A stretch of 64,000 nt of DNA from the NCBI RefSeq assembly GCF_017313275.1, contig NZ_JAFLNM010000001.1, positions 1,426,001 to 1,490,000 on the forward strand, given 5' to 3'. Source of the DNA: Flagellimonas profundi. GTDB taxonomy: Bacteria; Bacteroidota; Bacteroidia; Flavobacteriales; Flavobacteriaceae. The position numbers were made by a program, and so were the translations under genes. Below are positions 1 to 9,600 of this stretch, in pieces. Each line of letters starts with the position of its first letter. Positions within the stretch are counted from its first letter, which is position 1. Below the pieces are notes generated by a model. It did no database searches. It was not told the DNA's origin and worked only from the letters and a program-made list of their open reading frames with translations.

Positions 1-2
1 CA

Positions 3-221
3 CTTGCCATTACAATGACCGACAATTGGGTTCAGTTTAATTTAAGGTATATTGTAGACTATAAAAAAAGAAGGATTACCAAACATCTTCTTAATGAAGA
101 AATTGGCAAAAGAATCCAAAAAACCAATGATAAGGTCATTTTGGCCTCGGCCACTTATGAAATTGTCAATATACCTACAGTCCATATCGATGAGACAAGA
201 AATACCGATAAATCAGAATGA
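3..221 (+). CDS. Mechanosensitive (MscS-type) ion channel, C-terminal fragment
   Basis: Only the last 72 codons are in the window; the frame is already open at base 3 and ends at TGA 219-221. The sequence TDNWVQFNLRYIVDYKKRR is typical of the C-terminal cytoplasmic domain of small-conductance mechanosensitive channels of the MscS family, where it is followed by a short helical and beta tail. Such channels sit in the inner membrane and release solutes on hypo-osmotic shock. The hydrophobic pore helices lie upstream outside the window, so the assignment rests on this tail alone. The first ATG at 15 is internal, not a start. A different membrane protein with a similar tail cannot be excluded. 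Confidence 0.6.
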   Translation, partial: LAITMTDNWVQFNLRYIVDYKKRRITKHLLNEEIGKRIQKTNDKVILASATYEIVNIPTVHIDETRNTDKSE

Positions 222-271
222 TATAAAAAAAGATAACGTCTTCTAAAAACATGACCTTAAATACCAACCTT

Positions 272-2302
272 ATGAAAAAATTACTCACCACCATGCTACT
301 ATTTGTAGCAACAAGTCCTTTACTATTTGGCCAAGTACAGTCCAATCTGGAATTGTTGGACATATTTAACATGGAATATGTTTCCGACCCACAGATTTCA
401 CCCGATGGTTCCAAAATCATCTATGTCCGAAATTTTAAGGATGTAATGACGGACAGAAATCTTTCCAATCTATGGATCATCAATTTTGATGGTTCCAACA
501 ACCGTCCATTGACCACGGGAAACCATAACGATTTTGCTCCAAAATGGTCGCACGATGGTACCAAAATCGTTTTTAAATCCAATATGGCAGATGATAAAAT
601 GAAGCTATACCTGATGTGGTTGGACACCAAGGAAACCATGGCCCTGACCAACACACCACAATCGCCAGGTGCTGTTTCGTGGTCTTATGATGACAGATAT
701 GTGGCCTTTAACATGTTTGTGCCTGAAGCCAATAAATCCATCATTAAAATGCCAGGCAAACCAGAAGGAGCGGAATGGAACAAACCACCCAAATACATTG
801 ACAAAATGAACTACCGTGGAGATGGTGCGGGATATTACAAAGGCGGTAACTCACAATTGTTCACGCTCCCTATCACTGGAGGTACACCGAAACAATTGAC
901 TTTTTCCGAGTTTGATCACGGGGGTCCCATTTGGGCCAAAGACAACAAGCATCTATATTTTAGCGCTAATTTTCATAAAGATGAGGAAATGGAGCCCGCA
1001 GACAGTGAAATCTACGCAATCAATGTAAATGATGGTGAAATCACCCCATTGACCAAACGCTATGGTCCCGATACCCACCCTGTTTTGTCTCCAGATGGTT
1101 CTAAAATTGCCTATTTGGGTTACGATGACCGTTTACAAGGCTATCAGATTACACAAATGTATATAATGAACACCGATGGATCTGGCTCCCAGTTGGTATC
1201 AGGTGATTTTGACCGCGATGTGGAGGATATGGCCTGGAACAGCAAAGGCAATGGGTTCTATTTCAGCTACACCGACCAAGGTGTGGGAAAATTAGCTTCC
1301 ATGAGCCTATCAGGCAAAGTTGACGACATCACTAACGGATTGGGTGGATTATCATTGGGCAGACCTTACAACGCCGCTGGTTTTTCAGCCTCAAACAACA
1401 ACAAATTTGCCTACACTCAGGGAGATACGAGTCATCCGTCCGATTTAGGTGCAGCAGATACGAGAAATAGCAAACGTTTGACCGCCGTGAACGACGACCT
1501 GTTCTCCTTTAAAAAATTGGGCGAAGTTGAAGAAATGTGGTGGGAGTCTTCCTATGATCAACGAAAAATACAAGGATGGGTGGTAACCCCGCCCGATTTT
1601 GACCCATCCAAAAAATATCCGATGATTCTTGAGATACACGGAGGACCGTTTACCAGTTATGGTGAAGTGTATTCCGCCGAAATCCAGGCCTATGCTGCCG
1701 AAGGTTATGTGGTGCTCTACACCAATCCCCGTGGAAGTACGAGCTACGGAGAGGAATTTGGAAACCTCATCCACCACGACTACCCCAACCATGATTATGA
1801 AGATTTGATGTCCGGTGTGGACGCCCTTTTAGAAAAAGGATACGTGGATGAAGACAACCTATTTGTTACTGGTGGTTCAGGTGGTGGCGTACTCACCGCT
1901 TGGATTGTGGGCAAAACAGACCGTTTTAAGGCCGCAGTGGTCGCCAAACCTGTGATCAACTGGACCAGTTTTGTGCTCTATGCCGATGGCGTGCAATTCT
2001 TCTCCAAATATTGGTTTGGTAAAAAGCCTTGGGAAGATCCAGAAAATTACAGGAGACGCTCACCCCTTACCTATGTGGGGAATGTGACCACTCCAACAAT
2101 GCTTTTAACAGGGGAAGAAGATTACCGTACCCCGATTGCGGAATCTGAACAGTTTTATGCCGCGCTAAAACTGGAAAATGTGGAAACTGCCATGGTCAGG
2201 ATTCCAGGTGCTTCGCATGGCATTGCCAATAAACCCAGCAATTTGATTGCCAAAATTGCAAGTGTGCTGGCATGGTTTGATAAGTATAAAGGAGACAAAT
2301 AA
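272..2302 (+). CDS. Secreted S9 family prolyl oligopeptidase-like peptidase (acylaminoacyl-peptidase type)
   Basis: A serine peptidase of the S9 family that cleaves short peptides, probably in the periplasm. I chose the ATG at 272 because it starts directly with a signal peptide (MKKLLTTMLLFVATSPLLFGQ); an in-frame ATG at 251 would add seven residues before it. The N-terminal half has WD40/TolB-like propeller motifs (DPQISPDGSKIIYVRN, HPVLSPDGSKIAYLG). The C-terminal alpha/beta hydrolase domain shows the nucleophile in GGSGGG (Ser536), the acid in TGEEDYRTP (Asp617) and the base in GASHG (His649). The usual S9 motif is GGSYGG, so Gly replaces Tyr after the nucleophile. About 676 residues, normal for the family. 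An NTF2-like lipoprotein gene follows after 11 bases. Confidence 0.9.
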   Translation: MKKLLTTMLLFVATSPLLFGQVQSNLELLDIFNMEYVSDPQISPDGSKIIYVRNFKDVMTDRNLSNLWIINFDGSNNRPLTTGNHNDFAPKWSHDGTKIVFKSNMADDKMKLYLMWLDTKETMALTNTPQSPGAVSWSYDDRYVAFNMFVPEANKSIIKMPGKPEGAEWNKPPKYIDKMNYRGDGAGYYKGGNSQLFTLPITGGTPKQLTFSEFDHGGPIWAKDNKHLYFSANFHKDEEMEPADSEIYAINVNDGEITPLTKRYGPDTHPVLSPDGSKIAYLGYDDRLQGYQITQMYIMNTDGSGSQLVSGDFDRDVEDMAWNSKGNGFYFSYTDQGVGKLASMSLSGKVDDITNGLGGLSLGRPYNAAGFSASNNNKFAYTQGDTSHPSDLGAADTRNSKRLTAVNDDLFSFKKLGEVEEMWWESSYDQRKIQGWVVTPPDFDPSKKYPMILEIHGGPFTSYGEVYSAEIQAYAAEGYVVLYTNPRGSTSYGEEFGNLIHHDYPNHDYEDLMSGVDALLEKGYVDEDNLFVTGGSGGGVLTAWIVGKTDRFKAAVVAKPVINWTSFVLYADGVQFFSKYWFGKKPWEDPENYRRRSPLTYVGNVTTPTMLLTGEEDYRTPIAESEQFYAALKLENVETAMVRIPGASHGIANKPSNLIAKIASVLAWFDKYKGDK

Positions 2303-2313
2303 ATCAGACCAGG

Positions 2314-2802
2314 ATGAAAAATACAATAGGCCTTCTAGCGATCTTGACCTTGTTTTCCTGTGGGGAAAAACAGGACAAGGTCGTTGTGGAGCCTGTCCAG
2401 ATCCATGAAATTGATGTGGAAGCCGAGCTGGCCAAAATTGAACAAGTTCGAAAATCCTTTGAGCAAACGGTCAAGGAAAAACGTTACGGTGACTTGGGCA
2501 AATTCACAACCGAGGATATGATTTCGATAGGTCCGGGAAGCGAAGACTGGATTGCCTACAGAAAGTTGAGAGAACAACACGGAAACAAATTTCGATACGA
2601 CAGTATTAAAATGAATCCCAAGGAAACCGTCATATTATCCGATACCATGGCCTATGATTTTGGTGTTAGCTCCATGTACTATACCGATGAGAACGGAACG
2701 GTCCACGAAATGGAGGACACCTTTTTGGTAATCATGAAAAAAACTGAAGATGGCGAATGGAAGTTACACAGGGAACTTGCATCGTCTTTGGTTGTTGAGT
2801 AA
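2314..2802 (+). CDS. NTF2-like (DUF4440/SnoaL-type) lipoprotein
   Basis: A 162-residue exported protein. The start MKNTIGLLAILTLFSCGEK is a lipoprotein signal peptide with a lipobox ending in FSC, so the mature protein should be anchored at Cys16. The rest (repeats such as KSFEQTVKEKRYGDLGKFTTEDMISIGPGS followed by beta strands and a final DGEWKLHRE) has the pattern of a SnoaL/NTF2-like cone fold, where residues line a pocket that may or may not be catalytic. It follows the S9 peptidase gene after 11 bases and probably shares its transcript. A second protein of the same fold is encoded next (2863-3393). Substrate unknown. Confidence 0.75.
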   Translation: MKNTIGLLAILTLFSCGEKQDKVVVEPVQIHEIDVEAELAKIEQVRKSFEQTVKEKRYGDLGKFTTEDMISIGPGSEDWIAYRKLREQHGNKFRYDSIKMNPKETVILSDTMAYDFGVSSMYYTDENGTVHEMEDTFLVIMKKTEDGEWKLHRELASSLVVE

Positions 2803-2862
2803 ATCAGATATAGTTCCCCCGCACTTATAAGTACGTGTAAACAATCCATTAACTATATCATT

Positions 2863-3393
2863 ATGAAACATCAATTCGTGACCAGTATTTCAGCATTACT
2901 GACCATTGTATTTGCGGCAAGTTGTGAGCAACCCGCAACTGAGGCCAAATCTGGGGAAGAATATTCCGCACAAATACAAAAGATCATTGAAGAGAAAAAT
3001 GAAAAAATCCAAGGATTTTATGCTTCGGGCATGATCGACTCCGCTGCCGTGCATTTTGCTGATGACTGCATTCAGTTTATGCCCAACCAACCAGCCGTTG
3101 TTGGAATTGAGAACTATAAAGCTGCATGGAAACAAAACATCCAGTTTGGAAAATGGCAGTTGGACCTCAACACCCAAGAAGTAAAGGCCAGCGGTGATTT
3201 GGCGACTGAATACGGAAAATACACCATGACATTTACGCCAAACGAGACCTCTCCAATCCCCCCGATGGAAGATAAAGGAAACTATTTGGTGCTCTGGGAA
3301 AAAATGGATGGGGACTGGAAAATTGTCTGGGACGCACCTGTCACAGAGCTACCATTACCAGCACAAACTTCTGATTCAACAAGGGTGGAATAA
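2863..3393 (+). CDS. NTF2-like (DUF4440) lipoprotein
   Basis: A 176-residue lipoprotein: signal peptide with lipobox AASC near residue 21, then a DUF4440-type NTF2-like domain. Landmarks are the helical start EEYSAQIQKIIEEKNEKIQG, DSAAVHFADDCIQFMPN, KAAWKQNIQFG and the last strand EKMDGDWKIVWDAP. The layout (a helix, then 'ADD..F.PN', then 'G.W...D') is standard for ketosteroid-isomerase-like proteins, which are often misannotated as enzymes; no catalytic function can be claimed. It is the second NTF2-like lipoprotein in a row after the S9 peptidase, 60 bases downstream of the first, and could be a diverged duplicate. Confidence 0.75.
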   Translation: MKHQFVTSISALLTIVFAASCEQPATEAKSGEEYSAQIQKIIEEKNEKIQGFYASGMIDSAAVHFADDCIQFMPNQPAVVGIENYKAAWKQNIQFGKWQLDLNTQEVKASGDLATEYGKYTMTFTPNETSPIPPMEDKGNYLVLWEKMDGDWKIVWDAPVTELPLPAQTSDSTRVE

Positions 3394-3424
3394 AATTGCG
3401 GGGGGATAAAAACAAGAATGTCCG

Positions 3425-3823
3425 ATGGAATATTTTAGAACGATTGACATATCAACAACAGAACAAAAAATACATAAGTATTTAACCTTGAGTAACTTAG
3501 ATAAATTCAGTTCTGAAATCTTCAACTTGGAGGACCCACATGAAAATGAGGCGCAAATTGGCGGGATTTGGGGAGAATTCACTTTGATTCGCAACAAAAT
3601 AAAAGGAGGATGCCGTTTTGCCCTACTGGAATGCCCCAATGCCCTATGTTGGACCATTACTACGGGATATCCTCCCGAACCAGAATCCATTGTCGTTCAT
3701 TTGACCATCAATCGGTTGGAAAAAGAGCCAGAGTTTATTGAGGAAATCAAAGAGTTTTTAGATGATATGTGCCATAATCTGAAAAGGTTTTTTAACATGG
3801 ATGAGCCTATTGAACAAGCGTAA
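3425..3823 (+). CDS. Conserved hypothetical protein
   Basis: A 132-residue cytoplasmic protein without signal peptide or membrane segment that I do not recognise. It has an alpha/beta look: an acidic, polar N-terminal half, a central strand region (GGIWGEFTLIRNKIKGG, CRFALLECPN) and a C-terminal helix (EFIEEIKEFLDDMCHNLKRFF). It contains four cysteines (two in the CRFALLEC stretch). It starts 31 bases after the NTF2-like gene. The reading frame stays open for another 56 codons after its TAA (see 3824-3994), which may be chance or a decayed extension. Confidence 0.6.
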   Translation: MEYFRTIDISTTEQKIHKYLTLSNLDKFSSEIFNLEDPHENEAQIGGIWGEFTLIRNKIKGGCRFALLECPNALCWTITTGYPPEPESIVVHLTINRLEKEPEFIEEIKEFLDDMCHNLKRFFNMDEPIEQA

Positions 3824-4131
3824 ATAGAGGGAATAGCGGCCTTACTCAATTACAAATCGAAACTGTCCCAAAGGTCCAAGTCCGATATCCAAATGGATAT
3901 GGTGGTGGTGGATCGGAGACCAAGGCCATACATGTTGTATACCCGCTATCTATTTGCAGGATTGACCAGACCTTTTCATCCCTACACCAATTAAGATGTG
4001 GCATCCAACATTTCAAAAGGGGCATTCGTCAGATCACATCGTAGACCTCTTACTTTTTTTCTATTTTAACCACACTTCAACTCAACACAAGTATTGCTAT
4101 TTACAGTAGTGTAACTTTCAAATACAATATA
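3824..4131. other. Intergenic stretch, no confident gene
   Basis: 308 bases between the hypothetical gene and the ankyrin gene. No RNA gene or terminator with a clear T-run was seen. The frame of the preceding gene continues without stop from its TAA to TAA 3992-3994 and reads like coding sequence in places (MLYTRYLFAGLTRPFHPYTN), but has no good start. TAACTTTC at 4112-4119 is one base off the TAnnTTTG box and lies just upstream of the ankyrin gene's ATG. Confidence 0.5.
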
Positions 4132-5139
4132 ATGAGTACAAATTCAGATGTGGCCCACTTACTCGTGGAGGGAGTGGATAAGGGTAATCTTGATACGGTT
4201 AAACAAGCTTTGGGAAAGGGTGCCTCTCCAAACACAGTCTTTAACGCAGATTGGGGTTGGAATGTTCTGGATAGGGCCATTTATCTGGGAAACATTCCCA
4301 TTATAGAAACCCTTCTTGAAGCTGGAGCGGAAGTCAACCATCTCGATGTCCAAAATGAAAACTGCCTCTTTAAAGCGATTGATTTGAACAACCTTGACCT
4401 TGTCAAAAAAATTGTGGAGAAGGGTGCGGAGGTAAACCAAGCATCGTTGGACCAAGGATTGACCCCCATTTGTATTTCATTGACCAATGGAAATCTTCCC
4501 ATAACTGAATATTTGGTGAAGAACGGGGCAAAAGTCAATCCATTTGAACCAGACGGCAGTGTTCCTTTTTCACTTGTGATAGATAACGCCGAAGGAGATA
4601 AAGACCTTTCCCTTCTGATCGATTTTTTGATTGCTTCCGGTTTGGATATTAATGCGCAGGACCATAAAGGTTGGACCGCCCTTATGAAGACCACGGTAAA
4701 AGGAATGAAAAAGACCGCAAAACACCTTATTGAAAAAGGTTCCGATGTCAACCTACAAAACAGTTATGGCAACAATGCCATATTTGAAGCGGCACGTAAA
4801 GATGATTCTGAATTTCTTGAATTGGTATTGGCTGCAGGAGGTGATCCTGAAAATTCGCTTCCCTCTGGATTTTCACCTTTGATGGTCGCCTGCAAAGAAG
4901 GGCGTCTAAAAACCAGCGAATTGTTGGTGAACGCAGGGGCCAAAGTGAACAAAAAAGATGGTGTGGGCTTGACTCCATTAATGTACGCCGCCACCACCAA
5001 TGTAGCTATTGTTAAGGTCCTTATCAAAAGTGAGGCTGATATCAAGGCCACCTGCAATGAGGGTAAAACAGCACTTGATTATGCCAGGGAATTTCATAAT
5101 AAGGAGGCCTACAATGAATTGATGAAATCAAAAGAGTAG
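4132..5139 (+). CDS. Ankyrin repeat protein
   Basis: 335 residues, cytoplasmic (no signal peptide), made almost wholly of ankyrin repeats. At least eight repeats can be followed by their conserved turns and helices: VKQALGKGASPN, IETLLEAGAEVN, VKKIVEKGAEVN, TEYLVKNGAKVN, IDFLIASGLDIN, KHLIEKGSDVN, LELVLAAGGDPE, SELLVNAGAKVN and a final VKVLIKSEADIK. Such arrays bind other proteins; no enzymatic domain is attached. The gene stands alone and ends 31 bases before a bidirectional hairpin shared with the convergent efflux operon. Partner unknown. Confidence 0.9.
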   Translation: MSTNSDVAHLLVEGVDKGNLDTVKQALGKGASPNTVFNADWGWNVLDRAIYLGNIPIIETLLEAGAEVNHLDVQNENCLFKAIDLNNLDLVKKIVEKGAEVNQASLDQGLTPICISLTNGNLPITEYLVKNGAKVNPFEPDGSVPFSLVIDNAEGDKDLSLLIDFLIASGLDINAQDHKGWTALMKTTVKGMKKTAKHLIEKGSDVNLQNSYGNNAIFEAARKDDSEFLELVLAAGGDPENSLPSGFSPLMVACKEGRLKTSELLVNAGAKVNKKDGVGLTPLMYAATTNVAIVKVLIKSEADIKATCNEGKTALDYAREFHNKEAYNELMKSKE

Positions 5140-5170
5140 CCCTTGTATCATTTTTCTTTTATGAAGAAAA

Positions 5171-5194
5171 CCCATTTTACAGTTGTAAAATGGG
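5171..5194. terminator. Bidirectional terminator hairpin
   Basis: Perfect inverted repeat CCCATTTTAC / GTAAAATGGG with the four-base loop AGTT, flanked by GAAAA on the left and CTTTC on the right. It lies between the convergent ankyrin gene (plus) and the outer-membrane channel gene of the efflux operon (minus), so it can end both transcripts. Confidence 0.75.
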
Positions 5195-5251
5195 CTTTCA
5201 TTTTGGGTAAATCAATAGCCAAGACAGTAGGTAAAACTATTGATCTGGGAC

Positions 5252-6679
5252 TTAATTCCAGCCACCGCCCAAGGCTCGGTACATATTTACCTGGGCCAAT
5301 AGCTGGTCCTTTTTGGTCTCTACCAATTCCATTCGGGATTCCAAGGCCTCACGCTGTGCCAAAAGCACCTCAATATATTCCACCCTTGCGGATTGGAACA
5401 AACGCGTTGAAAGTTCTATGGATTCCGTTAAGGCCTGTACTTGACCATCTTTCAATTCATAGCTCTTTTTCAGGTTATCGATATTGGACAACTGGTTAGC
5501 CACCTCGATATACGCATTCAAAATAGCCTTTTCATATTCGTAAACCGCCTGCAATTGTCTGTCCGTAGCATTCTTGTACTGAGCCTTGATCGCATTTCTA
5601 TTGATCAAGGGAGCTACCATATCACCAATGGCCGAATACAAAACGGATTCTGGTGTGGTGGTAAGGTATTTGGTATCGAATGCTTCAAGCCCCAAACCTG
5701 CTTTAATGGTAAACTGTGGGTAAAAACTGGCCTTAGCCGCCTTAGTGTCCAATTTTGCTGCTGCCAATTCAAACTCGGCACTGCGCACATCGGGGCGGTT
5801 TTGCAACAACTGCGAAGGTATTCCTGCATAGATCGTATCAATGGACCTGTCGATAAAATTATCGGATGTCCTTGGAATATGCTGTGGTGAGCTACCGATC
5901 AAAAAGTTCAATCGGTTTTCCACCTCTACAATTTGCTGTTGGATCTCATATTTATGGCTCTGGTTTTTCATCACCTCTGCCTGAAAACGCTTAACGGCCA
6001 ACTCTGTGGCGCGAGCGGCTTGTTTTTGGAGTTTTACCATCCGCAAGGCGTTCTGCTGAATCTCCAAGTTTTGATCAATAATGGCCATTTGGTTATCCAA
6101 GGCCATCAGTTCGTAATAGGAATCAGCGATTTCCGCTACTAGATTGGTCACCATGAAGTTCTTGCCCTCTACGCTGGACAAATATTCATAAACAGCTGCT
6201 TTTTTCTCGTTGCGCAACTTTTTCCAGACATCGAGCTCCCAAGTGGCAAAGGCCCCGACCATATAATTGGTCAGGGGTTCGGGGAACTCTTCGCCTTCCT
6301 TCACCTCCAGGTTTTTTTCCACAGCTCCATTTCGGGTATACTCACCTACTTTTTCTACCTCGGCGCCTGCCTGCAGGTTAACAAAGGGCAAATACTCCCC
6401 TTTTTTGGCCTGGATCCTATTTTTGGCCATATCCACTTGCTGCAACATAATGTTCAGTTCCTGGTTTTTCACTAGGGCCGAATCGATCAATGCAATTAAA
6501 TTAGGGTCCTTAAAGAATTCTCTCCATTCCACAAGTCCCGTATTAATGGTATCTGTGGATTGGTTTTGATAATTCTCGGGGACAGATACGTTCTCCTCCC
6601 TTATCCCACGGGTGGGCACACAGGAATAAAGGGCCACCATCGCAATCATTCCAATTAATAGTGATTTTCTATGCTTCAT
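5252..6679 (-). CDS. RND efflux system outer membrane channel (OprM/NodT family lipoprotein)
   Basis: Outer-membrane exit channel of a tripartite pump, about 475 residues. The start was placed at 6679, where MKHRKSLLIGMIAMVALYSC gives a lipoprotein signal with lipobox ending at Cys; an upstream in-frame ATG at 6709 lies deeper inside the pump gene. With this start the gene overlaps the end of the pump gene by 11 bases (ATGAAGCATAG), suggesting translational coupling. Two TolC-type repeats are visible, with the family signature NRPDVRSAEFELAAAKLDTK near the middle and AKASFYPQFTIKAG after it. It acts with the pump and adaptor encoded just upstream. Confidence 0.92.
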   Translation of the reverse strand: MKHRKSLLIGMIAMVALYSCVPTRGIREENVSVPENYQNQSTDTINTGLVEWREFFKDPNLIALIDSALVKNQELNIMLQQVDMAKNRIQAKKGEYLPFVNLQAGAEVEKVGEYTRNGAVEKNLEVKEGEEFPEPLTNYMVGAFATWELDVWKKLRNEKKAAVYEYLSSVEGKNFMVTNLVAEIADSYYELMALDNQMAIIDQNLEIQQNALRMVKLQKQAARATELAVKRFQAEVMKNQSHKYEIQQQIVEVENRLNFLIGSSPQHIPRTSDNFIDRSIDTIYAGIPSQLLQNRPDVRSAEFELAAAKLDTKAAKASFYPQFTIKAGLGLEAFDTKYLTTTPESVLYSAIGDMVAPLINRNAIKAQYKNATDRQLQAVYEYEKAILNAYIEVANQLSNIDNLKKSYELKDGQVQALTESIELSTRLFQSARVEYIEVLLAQREALESRMELVETKKDQLLAQVNMYRALGGGWN

Positions 6680-9600
6680 CTTGGTTGCCTTTTTTATTCT
6701 TCTTTCCATTTTTTGGCGTCGTTATTTTTTTCAAACGTTTATTCATCAAACGAAGACGGGCGCGCAACTTGAACACGGTGTCGTTTTGTCTAAAAAATTC
6801 TTCTGAAATCGGTTCATCATGCTCGTCCTTAATAAGGCTCTTGCCATCGGCCATTTTGGCGAACACATAATAAAGGCCCGGTATCAACAATACTCCGAAT
6901 ATGGTACCTATAAGCATACCGCCCAAGGCAGAACCTCCAATGGTACGGTTACCTATCGCACCCGCCCCAGTGGCCACAACCAATGGAATCAGACCAGCTA
7001 TAAAGGCAAACGAAGTCATTAAAATAGGTCTAAAACGTTGCTTGGAACCTTCGATGGCCGCCTCGAGAATGGTTGAGCCCTGCCGGTGTTTTTGAACGGC
7101 GAACTCAACGATCAATACCGCATTCTTACCTAAAAGACCCACCAACATGATCATACCGATTTGAGCATATACATCATTGGAAAGACCCATGAGCTTTAAT
7201 AAAAAGAAGGACCCGAAAACCCCCACGGGAAGAGACAGGATCACCGCCAACGGCAGCAAGAAGCTCTCATATTGGGCAGCCAACACCAAATAGACGAAAA
7301 TCAATACCACAATAAAAATGTATATAGATTCATTTCCGCGCTGGGCTTCATCAAAAGAAAGGCCTTCCCAGGCAATATCATATCCTCTGGGCAACGTCTG
7401 TTCAGCCACTTCTTTTATGGCATCAATGGCATCACCACTGGTATATCCTTTGGCAGGTAATCCCCTTATGGCTGCAGAGTTATAAAGGTTGTAACGAGTC
7501 ACCTCGTTTGGGCCAAGCCTCTTTTCCATGGACATGAATGCGGAATATGGAACCATCTCTCCTTCTTCATTCTTCACAAAGAGCTTTTCCAGATCGGATG
7601 GCATACCACGATACTCCGGTGCGGCTTGGGTATATACTTTAAAGAATCGTCCAAAACGGATAAAACCCTGTTCGTACGTACTACCTATTAAAATATTGAG
7701 GTTTTCCATGGCTTTTCCTATGGAGACACCTTTCTGCATGGCCGCTTTATTATTGATTTTCAACTCGTACTGAGGATAATTTGCGGCATAAAAGGTGAAT
7801 AGGCCTGCCAACTCCTTACGTTCACGCAAGGCATCCATGAAATCGTTATTGATTTTTTCGAATTCATGGTAATCCGTACTATTGGTCTTATCCAATAAGC
7901 GCATAGCAAAACCACCCGATGAACCAAAACCGGGAACCGCTGGCGGTTCAAAATATTCAATGATAGCTCCCAGGTCCTTGGTCTCCTCTTCCAGTTCTTC
8001 CATAATCTCATGAACGGAATGTTCCCGTTGCGACCACGGTTTTAAGTTGATGAGACAGGTACCTGCGTTGGAACCACGACCTTCGGTCATGATCTCGTAT
8101 CCAGCCAAAGAAGAAACGGACTCCACACCTTCGGTCTCCTCACAAATGGCCTGAAGTTTTCTGGCCACCTCGTTGGTTCGTTCCAAAGTTGCTCCTGGAG
8201 GCGTCTGGATGATGGCATAAATCATCCCTTGGTCTTCATTGGGAATAAATCCTGCCGGCAACACTTGGTTGGTAAAGAAAATACCGGCACAAAATGCCAG
8301 CAATAATCCAAATGTTACCACTCTACGGTTAACAATCTTGTTCAATACACCTACATATCGTCCGGTAAGTTTTTCGAACCTACCGTTAAACCAATCAATA
8401 AATCGATTTACCGGTGACTTTCTTCGTGATTTTCCATGTGTGTTCTTCAACATCATTGCACATAGCACCGGGGTCAAAGTAAGTGCCACAATAGCGGAAA
8501 TAACAATGGACCCGGCCATGGTTATGGAAAACTGTCGGTAGAATACCCCAACAGGCCCGGTCATGAACGAAATAGGTATAAACACTGAGGTCATTACCAA
8601 GGTAATCGCAATAATTGCCCCACCTATCTCACCCAAAACTTCATAAGATGCCTTATAAGGGGTAAGGTTTTCCTCTTCCATTTTTACATGGACTGCCTCT
8701 ACCACTACAATAGCGTTGTCCACCACAATACCAATGGCCAATACCAAGGCAAAAAGTGTTATCAAATTGATGGACAGTCCGAAAAGTTGCATTACAAAGA
8801 ATGCACCGATCAGGGAAACGGGAACCGCAATGATCGGGATCAAGGTCGATCGCCAATCCCCCAAGAAAAGGAATACCACAATGGCCACCAAGATAAAAGC
8901 ATCTCGCAGGGTATGCAATACTTGGTCTATTGAGGCATCCAAGAAGTTGGATACATCATAACTGATCTTGTAATCGATCCCAGGAGGCATTTCTGCTTCC
9001 AGTTCGGTCAATTTTTCTTTTACCGATTTGATGACATCACTCCCGTTACTACCAAAGGTCTGTTTTAATACTATGGATGCCGATGGTTTTCCATCCAAAT
9101 TGGAATAGATATCAAAAAATTCACTTCCGAGTTCTACATCGGCTACATCGCCAAGTTTTAGGATTTCCCCGTCCTCATTGGCTTTAATAATAATGTCCTT
9201 GTACTGTTGAGGTTCGTTGTACCTGTTCTGGTACACCAGAACATATTCCAAGGATTGTGCTTTTTTACCCGAGCTTCTTCCCAAACGTCCAGGTCTGGCC
9301 AAGATGCTCTGTTCGTCCATGGCCTCCAATACGTCTTCAGCAGAAATCTTATAAGCACGCATTCTGTCCGGCTTGAGCCAAACCCGCATGGCAAACTTTC
9401 GACTACCCAGAATTTTGGCACTGGCTATACCATTTATCCGCTGAATTTCGGGAATCATTTTGGTGTAGGCGTAGTTATACAGGAATTTTTCGTCATTGTT
9501 CTTGGCATCGCTGTACAGGTTTACATACATCAACATACTGGGCTGTACCGGGGTTATAACCACCCCTTCCCGCTGAACCAGCTCGGGCAATAAGGGCATT

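Noticed and set aside
5143..5499. 118-codon plus-strand frame downstream of the ankyrin gene
   Set aside because: It contains the terminator hairpin and then runs antisense to the outer-membrane channel gene.
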